Positions 34,912 to 46,316 are shown, counted from the first letter of the stretch. The stretch: DNA of 64,000 bases from Cytospora piceicola (GCA_023375675.1 JALQBC010000044.1:62001-126000); one strand, 5' to 3'. Notes: a model not told the origin generated them from the letters alone. Program-made: numbers and translations.

Positions 34912-37900
34912 CTAGCCGACTACACTGGCCCCACACTTGGCCGTCATGATGATGAAACTATCCAAAGGCACAAATTTGCTCTTGGGGGCCCTCATCTGGT
35001 CTAGTCGGCTTCTTATCAGCTCATATCGACTTCCGTCCTTGGTGCCCGTCTCGTACTTCTTTTCTGGGTTTCGTAAACGGTCGCACATGAGAATCAAGGA
35101 CGAAAGTCCGGCTGCGAGTGCCGTGGACACGGAGCTTCCGGTGATAGTATCCTCCGACCCGGGTGCTACATACTCGCCCTTGATGAGGTAGTCATAGGTT
35201 TTCTCGTCAGCCTCACGGAGGACCTTGCCGTTTTCGTCGCAGGCCGCCAGCGTTATGAGTGATCTGCTAGGTGCATGGTAGGCCGCCGGCCAGGCTTCTG
35301 CGATCATAGGACCCTCTTCGTACGCGCTACAGATCATTGTAATGCCGCATTCCGTCGCTCTTTCTATTTCCCTCAAAACTTCGCCGTCTTCGTCTTCCCC
35401 CCCAATGATGAAAGCCATTGAGATTATATCAACGTCTTGGCTTATTGCCCAGTCAATAGCCTTTAATATTCGGAGAGGTCCTTGTGGTCAGCCACGGTTG
35501 CACGAGCATACGGCAAGTCCACCACTACGGCGGGTGAAGAGGCGGGAAGTCAGGTACCTACCTGCGATACTCTCTGAGATGTGACTCCCATCGCATCGTC
35601 AGCTAATTTTACCACGTAGAGCTCGCAGAACGGATCGATGGCACGAATCAGGTTGGCCATCTGAGTTCCATGCTGATTGAACGCGATCCACCAAGGACTG
35701 ACTCTGTCTTCCCGACTAACGAAGGAACAGCCTTTCTCGATGCTCTTGAGAAGTATGTCTTGGATATGAGTTTCATCTTCATCGTTGGGGTTGTCATCTT
35801 CATCGTTGGGGTTGTCATCTTCATCGTTGGGGTTGAAAGCTAAAGATATGCCCATGTCAAGAATAGCCACCTTGGTGGGCTTATAGTTGCCGCCGCCTTC
35901 TCTCTTCCTGTAAGCGACTGCAGGTCCGAGATCTACTACCAGCGACTGAGCCAGCTTCGGCGCTACTCGATGTGCGCTATTAAAATAGTCAAAATCAGTG
36001 ACACAATACAGCACTAGTCGTCGTATGTGGATTTCTCCAACGAATATAGGTGTGTTTTAAACTTACATCGGGCTCAAATCTACCAGCTGCGCATTGTGCG
36101 CAGTCTTTGCATGATCAGTTTTGACTTGTTGGGCAGCTGCAAATTCCTCCAAGACATGGTCGACCTGGGGAAAGACCTTCTCGACAGTGGGTAACAACAA
36201 TGTTTCGTCCATTAGGGGTGGGATGGCATTTGATACATCGGCCAAAATGTCCGGGCTCGATGTGACTCCAGGATTGACCATTTGATCATCTTGGGTGGAA
36301 ACCGTGGGAGGAATATCTTCGAATGTGTCCTCCAAAGTCTCACGATCTCCTTGGTCAGAGCTCCAAGGACTGTTTATGGGTCCACTGCCATCGTCCGAAG
36401 TCAAATCTGGACAGTCTGGCCAGGGTAACGACTGAAGAGCAAAGTATTGTAGGTGTTGGGCTACATGTTCTTCCATGTTTCCGGATATTTCGGAGCAAAA
36501 TGGACATGCTGGTATGGTGGAATCTAGAGCGTGGGCACTGCTGTTTGCAATGTAAGGAAGTTGCTCCTTTCGAAACTTCCCAGGGTGAGCGTAGTTCATG
36601 TGCTGTATGAATGCATCCCGTAAATCAAAAGACAAAGGACTGTGGTCTCTGGCGACACAGTACCACCTCATCCGATGTTGACCACGCATATGGGCTAACC
36701 ATTCCTTGCTGGAGGAATATATCTGGGTGGGCTGGTTGCAATCGTCGAAAATGCAGACATATGGATCAAGGTCCTTTTTGACATGGTACCTAATGAGGTT
36801 GAAGGTACTGATTAGATAAAGTTTCGCAAAATAACACAGCTTTGAGAATCATAGCACTTGAGGATCACTCACGCCCACTTATCTTTGTCAAGTCCCTCAA
36901 CTGCAGGCAAAATAAGGCAACAGTAATCACAGACAAAATCCCTTCCTTCTTCTGCTGCCCTTGGGGGTGGGGGAACGAATAGCTTCATATCGTGCTGAAA
37001 TGGGGCTGTTGTGGCGCGCGAGATTCGAGAAGGAGCAGACAATTTGTGGTATTTTTCGCGGTCAACAGTAGTAACTGTAAATCCGCTGGGAGGGGGTGCA
37101 TCCACGGGTACCTGATCAACTCCATCGGTTTCATCACCAACCCTCTCGTCATCCCGTACATCGATAGCCAATGGTGTGTGCTGAGGCCGTGAGACATCGA
37201 GGTGCCGGATTTTGTATTCCACTTGTTGCAGGGCCCAACGGCGTTGTCGGTTTTGCCTGTAAGTAATTCGCTTGCGTCTCACAATCATTGTATCGACAAT
37301 TCTACCAATCAATGTCCAATTCTCCTCTTTCAGGCCAGGACATTCTCTCTCTACTAGACCTCTAAAGAACCTGGTCAAGCTTTCTGTTATATCGTTGCCA
37401 TCGCCGTCCATGAGCGGTTTCTTGGCAGCTCTTTGATTCTGGCTCGCAAAGCTTGCTTTGCGCACCAAGTTGGAAAGCCTATGTAGCCAGTCAATCGTCA
37501 CATGGATCGACTGTATGGTCTCCTTGCTTTCGTCAAGTGACATGGTATACGATTGTTCTCGAGGCATAGTGACTGTTTCACTATCGTGTCTACTACTGGC
37601 CGTGCTGTAATCCGTGGCTTCTTCGGATACTGTAAATGTAGGTAATCATCAGCGACAAAGGACTTTTGAAAACTGTCTTGGATTTGCATCACCAACACTG
37701 TTTGAGTCTCCATTTTAGCAAGCCTAGCTGTCTCAGGAACTGATCCTTTACTTCTGGCATGTCGATGAGTCGAAAATCCAGGGAACCTTGGCCTGGGACA
37801 AAGACCGCAATGTTGGACGCCCAAAGGTTAAATCGCCCAAACTCATCTTGCATCTCCATCGCTCGGTCCTCGTATTGAAACACTGCCAGTGCATCACGAA

Positions 37901-37979
37901 ACAACTCTTTGCACTCAATAGCTTCGGCACTGATAGTCAGTCGCTGATCCATATTTTCCTCTATCGTGTGTTGTGCCAT
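34912..37979 (-). CDS. S8-domain (subtilisin-like) protein with STAND-type N-terminus and zinc-finger-like region
   Basis: Five exons, join(37979..37697, 37629..36873, 36789..36067, 35976..35558, 35480..34912), 916 aa; every phase agrees. Residues 20-95 resemble the N-terminal region common to fungal NLR/zinc-finger proteins (FNLWASNIAVF...GSLDFRL). Residues about 290-430 hold Cys/His motifs (CDYC; CIFDDC...HMRGQH; CPFC...HVAQH). The S8 peptidase domain spans about 620-905: Asp628 (AILDMGIS), His690 (QHGTQ), Ser844 (TGSSVSTA). A 7-residue NPNDEDD motif is repeated three times right after the Asp (636-656). The oxyanion asparagine expected near 782 is absent (SAYEEG). It may be an inefficient or inactive protease acting as regulator or decoy; this is inference. 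I chose ATG 37979 because the extension to 38321 looks noncoding. It is divergent from the neighbouring S8 gene. Confidence 0.78.
35772..35834. repeat. 21-bp coding tandem repeat (x3)
   Basis: Three nearly identical 21-bp units (catcttcatcgttggggtt plus gt) encode NPNDEDD repeats inside the S8 domain of the minus-strand gene, just after the catalytic Asp. Such repeats change copy number easily. Confidence 0.85.
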
Positions 37980-38367
37980 TACGGATGAAGTCAATGGTGG
38001 GTGATGATGCAACTGACACAGGAGTGACAGTTGAGGGGAAATATGCTTTTCTCCGCCGAATATCAACCTTCGTTTCCCTATTGGTGACTCGGAAATTCGT
38101 CCAGCCGATGCAGTCACATCCGGCTCAAGTGGCGCTGAAAGGCTCCTCCCCGCCGATCGATTAGTGAGGCACGATACACCGGACAGTTTCAAACCGGCGA
38201 CAATCACGGACATCGCCTTCCGCCACGAACCTGCATGCGATTGCATTGAGTTGTAACTCATCTTCTGTATGTAATCTATCTCCTTGACTGTAAGACCCTG
38301 CCTTACGATCTCGTGCGCCAATCTCTAATCAACTTTCAGACATGCTCGAAGCCCAAATATTAGGTCG
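37980..38367. promoter_or_regulatory. shared bidirectional promoter of the two S8 genes
   Basis: 388 bp between the two divergent start codons (37,979 and 38,368). Minus-strand reading frames continue through it, but their composition is poor and no homologous N-terminal extension is evident. Co-expression of the two genes is inferred from the arrangement. Confidence 0.5.
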
Positions 38368-41300
38368 ATGGAACCAACGAAGAATCTCTTCTCCTTCAAG
38401 CAGACATTTGGCCGCCTTCTCAGACGGGGCAAGGACATACGATACCCAGGGTCTGGGCCTGCTACAAAAAGCCCTGACCCAGTCAATGTGATTGAGTTTC
38501 TGCTTGGTGTACTGCCTGCCGTTGGAGGTCTTCTGAAACACCTCGAGGACCAGGAGCACCAAGCAAACACCAAGGCGGATCCGGCAACTTCCCGGCGCAA
38601 CCTGAAGCTCGACTATATCGGCCATGCTCTGACAGCTACTACCATCCTTGAAAAGCATATCGAAACCATTCGAGAACTCGGCGAGGCGCATTTATTCGGG
38701 GACGACATTGTCAAACTTGCCGACTGTCTTGAGTCGATTTTCAGGGAAGATACTATTCAGAGGGCCTCCATCGTTGTCCCGAAAGAGAACTACCCCCGAC
38801 TTCACGCGGTTAGAGAGTTATTCCGAACCCGCTCTACTGATGAGCGGGATTTGACTCTCCGAAGTCACGAAGAATGGAAAACGTTCTCTAAGGAGTTGGC
38901 TAGCCTCACGGATCAGCTTCAACACGTGGGGCATGATGTCAAGAACGAGATTATCGACCAGGGCCGCGCGGCTGTCCTCCGAAGACCACTGCCAGAGTGT
39001 GAGGAGCTTATCGGCCATACACTCCAGGCCATGACATGTGTTTGCCCAGCACAGTCTGTACGTGAGACGAGGTTGAAGCTCGGGACTTATAGGCAAAAGA
39101 AACCCACCGAGTCTGCAGCGAACGTCACTGTCTTGACTTTGGAGCCGAGTATCAAGACCTGGGTTGAAGTTCGAACCCATATAGAGAATCCCAGCCGCCC
39201 TGCACGAGTACAGTCACGCCTTCTTGGTCAGGATGACTGCATATGCCACTGTTACTACAATATTTCGAGACCACAGCATTGGCGATTGAATATTCAATTG
39301 CGTCAATCCAAGCTAGCACGATGGTGGCCCGATCAGCCGCGGACTTATTTATCTGAGTCCCTTCAAACGCAAGTCGACCTCAAAACCCTAGTTGCTGGTC
39401 AGTATTGCAAGCTCTGGGGAATATCAAAGATGACTCTCTCGGTAATGCTCGCGTACTCACTATACTACCTCTATGGAGGGTCATGGACGAGAGGGCAGTG
39501 GAAACGGGAGAATATTGTGTTCTTCGTCGATGGCAACCAGATACCCATGCGGCCATTTTTGAAAGTGCCCGCTCAGACCCAGTCTCAACAGTCAATTCAA
39601 GAGGAAGAAAGACCATTTCATCGATATCCAGAGCTTTTAGAACTCGGAATCATGCTACTGGAGATCAACTTTGCGAAGAGCTTGGAAACGATGCTAGACA
39701 TGACAGAGAACATCGAATCCTTGGATGATTACTTCGCAGCAGCCTCGGAGATCTACTCAAAGCGACGGTACGACATCGACAAGCCGGGATTGCGCCACGC
39801 AATTGAAGCCTGCTTGAACCCAAAATTCGATATGGATCTCAGCCCTGACAGAGAGCCAGATGAAGACGAGTTGCGCAATAAGCTATTTGAGGTTGTAGTT
39901 CAGCCTCTTGAACAAGAACTTCATAACGCTTTCCATGAATTTATCTCGATTGATGATTTGGATGATGAAGCCTCAGCCAAAATTCGACTACCGTTCAACA
40001 TTCATGCGTCAAAATCCATACCCTTGGCCATGGCCGCAGTTAACACAGTCAATCATCGGTCTATACCTAGAACTTCGACGACATTCGTGAATAAGATGCC
40101 CCAGAAACCAAGGGTAGACTCGCCTCTGCCACAAGGCTTCCAGCTATTCAGCAACGAAAGTATGACTGCCGAGGTAGCTTTGAATTGGTAAGTCTCAACA
40201 CCGTCACACATCCTAACCGCATCGTTGTGACTTAGCGCGTTTCTGTCTGTAATTTCCAAGAACCCTTCACACTATGGAGAAGGCTCAAAAGTTCAAAACA
40301 ACAGGGAACATATGGCTGACATAAACACCCAGTCGTACCACAACCGACAAGTGGATCGAACAGTTCCACGGGCTTCGTGACTCCTGCATCTCGGAAACAA
40401 GTGTCAGACTCAAAGTCGCGATTCTCGACACTGGAATCGACTTGGGCCATCCATTAATTAGTGCGCATCGAGCGCGTGTTCTTAAATGGAACAGCTGGGT
40501 TAAGACTGCAGCAACTCAAGACACATCAGGTCATGGAACTCATATCGCAAGCGTCATCCTGAATCTAGCCGCCAATGTCGACATTTATATCGCAAAGGTT
40601 ACAGATTCTAATCAGCTTGAAGCACGAGAAGTGCACCATATTGCTGAGGTAGGAACACTTTGAATTCCTTTTTAGATATGTTTTCTTACAGACCTATATT
40701 TACTGGTGATCATGCTCTACGGGAGTGGCTTCAAACATACGAGGTTTTCGTCTGAGGTCAGTAGACCTGTGCCCGGCGCTAACACCTTTGAATGATAGGC
40801 AATACGATTCGCCATTGATGAGGAGCAATGGGATGTTGATATTATCTCTCTTTCATTCGGGTTCCCCATGGGCATTAAATCTATTCAAAAAGAGATCGAT
40901 GAAGCCGAACATCGCAAGAAGATCATCTTTGCGGCAGCTTCCAATGACGGCTTTAACAGCGCAAGAGCTTTCCCAGCGAATTCACCAAGGGTTATCTGCA
41001 TTCACTCAGCAGACGGACATGGTAATAAGTCGGCGTTTAACCCAACGGCGATGAGTAAAGAAGATAACTTCTGCGTTGTTGGAGAGGAGGTTGAAGGGGC
41101 ATGGCCCGGCGGAGATTTGAGGCGCATGTCGGGAACGTCTTTTGCAACCCCAGTTGGTGTAGCTATTGCCGCCTTCATGATTGCGTTTGTGACCCAAAAG
41201 AAGGACAAAGACAAGGAATGGCTTTATAATCCAAAGAGTAGTACGGGTGTCCAGGCTATGTTTCGTGCCTTGGCCCAGTATAGGGATGGATATGACGTGG

Positions 41301-41386
41301 TCAATCCTGTGTATAGTTTCTCGAGAGGAGGAAACCCGGGAGAGAGAATATTCAGGACTATACAGGGGGTCCTAGATATATCATAG
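38368..41386 (+). CDS. S8 subtilisin-like protease with DUF7580-like N-terminal region (HET-Q2-type candidate)
   Basis: Three exons, join(38368..40187, 40333..40648, 40799..41386), 907 aa. Introns of 145 and 150 nt have GTAAGT/CAG and GTAGGA/TAG ends; phases agree. Residues 1 to about 580 are mainly helical; about 290-470 (CHCYYNI...LAYSLYYLYGGSW...PELLELGIMLLEI) resemble fungal DUF7580, which looks like a degenerate kinase C-lobe. The S8 domain (about 630-900) is complete: Asp639 (AILDTGID), His674 (SGHGTH), Asn761 (AASNDG) and Ser826 (GTSFATP). There is no signal peptide or secretory propeptide, so it should act inside the cell. It sits tail-to-tail with a gasdermin-like gene, 395 bp apart. 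In Podospora the S8 protease HET-Q2 cleaves and activates the gasdermin HET-Q1; the same relation is inferred here. Confidence 0.85.
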
Positions 41387-41781
41387 TCGGAAGTTGTAAT
41401 GAAGATGAATTACAGGCTTCATACAGTACCATAGGGATGGATATTTAGAGCTACAAAGTCGCATGTTAAAGTGATACAACCAGGCCGTCCTACATCACAA
41501 ACACTCCATAAGCAAATACTGCAGATTATGAAGATTAAGGCCACCTTAAAGGAAATTATGACTTGTTTTAGTCGTAGTATCTCTAGTAGTTGAATTAGCC
41601 ATGGTTTCACGGCCATATTTCTGTACCATACATTTCATATTGCTGTGTGTGATTATTCTATTATTGGCTGGATGAATAGTAGAAAAGGTAAGACCGAAAA
41701 CTGATACGCATATGTATTCCCTGATTCCCCTTCAATTGCTCTTGTGAGACACTAACACGTAACCCATAGCTTATCTGAATA
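41387..41781. other. short convergent intergenic region
   Basis: 395 bp separating the 3' ends of the S8 protease (+) and the gasdermin-like gene (-); AT-rich, consistent with paired 3' UTRs. No other feature. Confidence 0.6.
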
Positions 41782-42624
41782 TTATTCACGCCCCTGAACC
41801 ATAGGCATGATTACTTGGACCTCCTCGTCCTCGTCATTGACCATGATTCCGTCCGAGAAACCTACACCAGTCACATCCGATGCATCCAAATGTCCACCCA
41901 ATTCGACAACGCCCTGGCTCTCATCTCCATTATCCCCATATCCGAACATGGCGCCCTTCATGTGATCCTCGAGCCGTACCTCATCCTCTTTCCTTTTGAG
42001 ACGCAGCTTCTGTACCCGGAAAGCAAAGACAAAGTCGTCAGACCCTCCAAAAGAAACGCTTTCGTTTGTTCCCAACGAGGTCTCGACAGAAGGGCCTACG
42101 GAGGTTGGGACAGGTGAGCCGGCCAACGCAGCATCAACGCTGACACCCAGCGACCCAGCGACCGCCCGGGAGCGAGATCTCTTCACCGCCGCCTCCGAGA
42201 CCGTCTTGACGCCGACAATGATGTACAGCGGCTGACGCTGTTTGGTCAAGAGGTGTTGTGCAACGGGGCTGCTCTTCAGGACGGCCTGGATGTACTTCGC
42301 GTCGAAGAAAAGTTCCTCCGTATGCATGCTCTTGAAGGAGAAAACCTCGTCGCTCTCCGTAGACACATCGACACCGATGTTGATGCTGAGAAACTCGAGA
42401 AACTTCATCCATATCCCAAACTTGTGTGCACGCGTCTTGCCACGCTTCCATTCTATATCTCTTTTGTTGGAGGTGATGAGGCCTTGAGTCTCAATCTTCG
42501 CGGCGGTACAGACTGGCGGTACTGGTCGGGTAGGGGAGACGATGATATTGCCGAGGGATATGGGCCCGTTGGGCAGATAGTCCCAGCTGGGAGCAAGGAA
42601 GTAGTGCTTGACCTCGTTGGACAT
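41782..42624 (-). CDS. gasdermin-like pore-forming protein (RCD-1 / HET-Q1 family)
   Basis: Intronless 280-aa protein, close in length to the founding fungal gasdermins. The N-terminus carries the fungal signature HYFLAPSWDYLPNGPISLGN (7-26). The IVSPTRP, KRDIEWKRGKTRAHKFGIW and SDDFVFAFRV (196-204) blocks match the RCD-1 fold. The pore-forming domain covers about 1-210. It is followed by a basic stretch KLRLKRKEDEVRLEDH (206-221) and an acidic, hydrophobic tail (about 222-280, with NDEDEE near 263-268), the likely autoinhibitory segment. Known members insert into membranes and cause heterokaryon-incompatibility cell death; in HET-Q1 a subtilisin removes about 5 kDa from the C-terminus. A candidate cut region is around MFGYG (226-230); this is inference. 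The neighbouring S8 protease supports the assignment. Confidence 0.85.
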   Translation of the reverse strand: MSNEVKHYFLAPSWDYLPNGPISLGNIIVSPTRPVPPVCTAAKIETQGLITSNKRDIEWKRGKTRAHKFGIWMKFLEFLSINIGVDVSTESDEVFSFKSMHTEELFFDAKYIQAVLKSSPVAQHLLTKQRQPLYIIVGVKTVSEAAVKRSRSRAVAGSLGVSVDAALAGSPVPTSVGPSVETSLGTNESVSFGGSDDFVFAFRVQKLRLKRKEDEVRLEDHMKGAMFGYGDNGDESQGVVELGGHLDASDVTGVGFSDGIMVNDEDEEVQVIMPMVQGRE

Positions 42625-43359
42625 GATGACTTGATTGGTACAGGGATGAGAGTTTACGTGCTACGTAAAAGCATGGGATTGCAGCCTTATATTCGTCCGT
42701 GATGCGTATCGAAGAGGACAAGAAAGGCGAGCGGGGTGATGATTCAAATATGCCTAGACTGTTCTGTGCCTCTCTTGAAGAAGGAAAACTTGAGCTGTTC
42801 AACCTTCTTCGCGGGAGGAGAAAAGGTTGGGCAAGTCGGAAAGCTAGCGCCGAGGGTATTTATGGCAGCCTGTAGCTGGTAGGGTATCATTGTTTTTGCT
42901 TCTTCTTGGATTTGTCCAAAAACTGCATCGGCCTAGATCAAAAAGGGCCCTGATTTGTACGCACGGCTGAACACTAAAGGCATTTTCCCCTTTGGTTGGG
43001 CTCATCAAGCGCCGGCTCACGTCAGCGGAGGAATAGATAATGTGTAACCATCTCGAGAACGAGTCCACCCGAGAGGTCACGTCGATCGGAGGCGTTCTTT
43101 CTAAGCTGTATTACGGCCCCCCTCCGCCCCCTCATTCGGGTGGTACGAAGTTGCGGCAGTTACGGCGGTACTTCCTCAATGGTGTAGCATTAACGTGAAA
43201 TACCCATCCGTACATGCTATTGCTATAGGTTTATAGCATGGATTTTCGAGCCAAACATGCCAAGTTTCGCATAGTCCTTTGTCTGACAACATCGCCTCCG
43301 TCCACACGACCAGATAATAGCCAGGCAGAGCGGCATACATGCTAAGATAACCGAAAAAA
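42625..43359. promoter_or_regulatory. divergent region between gasdermin-like gene and NLR relict
   Basis: 735 bp upstream of the minus-strand gasdermin-like gene, so it holds its promoter. The overlapping ORFs on both strands lack domain features. Confidence 0.45.
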
Positions 43360-44500
43360 ATGACCCCCGTCTCACAAGGCGGGGCACCAGTGCATGTTAC
43401 GAATGAAAGGTGCCACTCAACCAACGCGCGCTTTGCGGAGGCTATCAATAAGTTTCTGGCAGAGCTCGAGAAGGTTGACGACTCCAGAAACACCTTCTTG
43501 AGAGAGCTCCAAGCCAAAGATTGGGACACGGATGAAATTGTGCTGTCACCGGCAGTCAAGGAGGCCGAAAGTTTCAAATGTTGGTATGGTACACAGTCCA
43601 GGCGTATTTTGATTTAACCTGTTCCTATAGTAAAAATTGCAAGAGTTTTACACGAAGGCTAACCTTCAGGATATCGAGAACTTCCAACCGCGTCTAAATC
43701 TAATATAGTTCGTATAACAACGTAGTCTTAATAAGTTTAGTATAGTAGTATGAAGATTCTCCATATTTTATTCTAAGCTTCGATATTGTAGGCTAGCCAG
43801 AAAGCTGTAAAAATAACGTAGAATACGCCTGGACCTTGCATTATAACCCAGGTAGGTTTTTGCCTCCTTGATTGCCAGTGACAGTGGTAGAGTTCACAAA
43901 GCCAAGCTTCAGCCGCGGATCTGAGAGATTTTGTCAAAAAAAAACATATCACAGAAGCGTTCCGAGCGCAGCGTTCGTATGCTCACTCGCCTTGACCTTT
44001 CATTGCCAGTCTCACAAAATTCATGTCAATACGCCTGTTGGATGCCGCGCCGTTTGAAGTCAACACTGATTGTGAAGGCGCCAGGATCAATCGATCGTAC
44101 ATGCCCCAGGGTGAGCTTGCGCGAAAGATAAACCAATTTTATCGATACTGTAGTCGAAGCTACCCTATATGTAGGAGATTGGAACATCTATGAAGTGCTA
44201 AGACACCATGTCTGCTTGCGGACGCTGACCAAAATTCGTCAGACGTTCAAGAGTTAATCGTCGTCTCCTACAAGAAGATCATCCAATTTTGGTTCAACGC
44301 CTCGAAATTGTTATCTAGGAACGCTATCAAGCTCGCCTGGAAGGGCATCACTAGACCACTTGACAAGGAACTAAAGGCAGCACTGGCAGGCCTTCGACAC
44401 AACGGAAACAGGTTGATGCTTCTCACTCAAGCCACCAGACGTCTGAAAATTCCTGCGTTAGGGACATATCTCGCAGTTCAGGCACGTGTGCGTCCTTAAG
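43360..44500 (+). pseudogene. relict of a fungal NLR/STAND N-terminal region
   Basis: An opening frame of 75-85 aa (ARFAEAINKFLAELEK, 43,360-43,580) is followed by a textbook intron (43,584-43,630, GTATGG...TATAG). Beyond it the matching peptide (KLQEFYTKANLQDIENFQPRL) is in the wrong phase and soon hits a stop. After about 500 decayed bases comes VQELIVVSYKKIIQFWFNAS...RNAIKLAWKGITRPLDKELK (about 44,230-44,420). These pieces, in this order, resemble the helical N-terminal region found in many fungal NACHT/NLR proteins. No P-loop or NACHT domain follows. I judge it a broken remnant; the match is by eye. Confidence 0.4.
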
Positions 44501-46316
44501 CTAGGGTACTTGATTAGCCATTACTGTGGCGGAAGAAGAGGAACTTTCCGAATGTCCGTATGAGGATCGAACCGACCAGGCACTGGGTGATGACTACCCT
44601 AGGGTACTTTAGCATACCGCTCCCTTCCTGGCTCGACGTCTTGTCACAGCGGAAAGAACTTATTTTCAACTCTGTGTCATTCCACGAGAAGTGGCGCGAA
44701 GTCCTATCGACATGCCCGAGTGGCGTGGACTTATGTGCGCCTCTGACGCAAAATCAGTGGCATAGTGAGGGTGGAATATCTGCAAGGTTTCTCCCAAAGC
44801 TAACGCCCTCCAATGTGGACCAAACTTCTTGATGTCTCGTTCCATGGCAAGATTTTATGGGCAGATCTGCTTTGCTCCAAGGCAGTCCACTCCGGGTCTG
44901 GTCATGCATTACTCGCGCTCCACAGCCTACTTAGGTACACTCCCTCTCGTTGTTGTCCTCCACACTTCACGTCAAATTGAGGTGATCGATATTGTCAAGC
45001 AATTTGGAGAGACAAAACATCCTCCTGAACTTGCCAACCTAGAGGAGGAGCCTCATTCGAGCTTGAGAGGTGCGTGGGTAACTGCCCTTGAATTGAAAGC
45101 GAATAGCGGCTGACGAGCACAATATAGAGCTTCGGTTCTCCCATTTTGGGAATTACTCCACTTCCTGTCCATATCTTTCTTCCAATTTGGAACCAAGACT
45201 GAAGTCCGGGTGACAGTCTCGACCTTCTATTTCGACTATGAGGGCGACAGTGAAGAGTGCCAGGCTCGAAGGCTTACGTACTCGTTCGGCGACACCTTCG
45301 GAGACGTACCGACACCACTTGCTCTCACACTGGGACAACCACGAGGTTATCGTCGCCCTGCCGCCCCTGATGTGCGACCCGAAGGTTTTTAACATAAGCC
45401 TACCCGAAATTTCTGCCACTGCCAACCAGGTAACAGGTTGCGTGGACGAGAGAACGATCTCGACGCTGAGGAGGGGGTACTTAAGTTGTGCAACGATCTG
45501 ATTCATGATTACATCCCAGGTAATGTTTTCTACCATGTAAAGTTTGTATACCTCGTCATTTTCAGCTCCGTGGCGTACATACTACGGTGTTGAATATAGA
45601 CACCTGCAACGGTTCGATAGTGTGCTGCGCAGCCGTTTCGCTTTTGACATGCGGATCTAATTCATCGCACACATTATTTCAGGTAATAAAGGTGTCAAAG
45701 GGGGCATTTAGCGGACTAACTGGTTTAGTGTGATTAAAAACGGAGGATGTAATGTTATGATCGAAGTCAGCCAGGCTGAGCCAACGTCGGCAGTAGGACT
45801 AATAATCTAGCCGATCACAACTTAAACGTCGTTGCTCATGGGGCTTGCCGTCTGCAACGAGGATCTCGTCGAGCGTGTTTGTGCGGACCTTAAGCCCGCA
45901 AAGGACCGTGATCAAATTTGGGTCAGGCAAATTCACTTGTGCTGAGGTCTAAGCTGGTGGGCTATAAATACGAACTGCACAAGCACCCAGAACACCTTGC
46001 AATCTCTGCTAACAAAAGCGTTTTGATTTCATTATTCTATCGCTTGGGAAAATACTATGATCTTTACATTCCATTTCATGTATCAAGCATCAGGCACAAT
46101 CAAGTAATAGCGACTTGAAGCGATCAGATGCCCTATGCCGTGCTAGCTGAGAGGAGGGGTGTAAGTGCCGTGGATTATAACAAAGATATTTCGATTGAAG
46201 ATGCTTCTACAAAATATTAGACCATTCTAGCCTAAATCTACCAGCGTCGGACATAGCTCTAACATGTATGTTCCGTCCTCCTCGGTATACAGCCGGCCGC
46301 TGGCCACTCACTATAC
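44501..46316. other. decayed DNA between two pseudogenes
   Basis: Fragments of open frame on the + strand (44,560-44,832; 44,829-45,113; 45,210-45,501) are mutually out of phase, and no domain can be named. They may be further remains of the NLR-type gene. No intact gene supported. Confidence 0.4.

Noticed and set aside
37980..38321. N-terminal extension of the minus-strand S8 protein to 38,321
   Set aside because: The extra 114 residues have noncoding-like composition and would leave only 46 bp between divergent genes; the family-like N-terminus begins near residue 115.
40197..40330. Extra small exon inside the first intron of the 907-aa protease
   Set aside because: Splicing from 40,188 directly to 40,333 restores the frame exactly, whereas the internal acceptor/donor pair does not.
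44555..44575. B-box-like GGTTCGATCC on the minus strand (possible tRNA)
   Set aside because: The T-stem does not pair, and no A-box or acceptor stem is present at the right distance.
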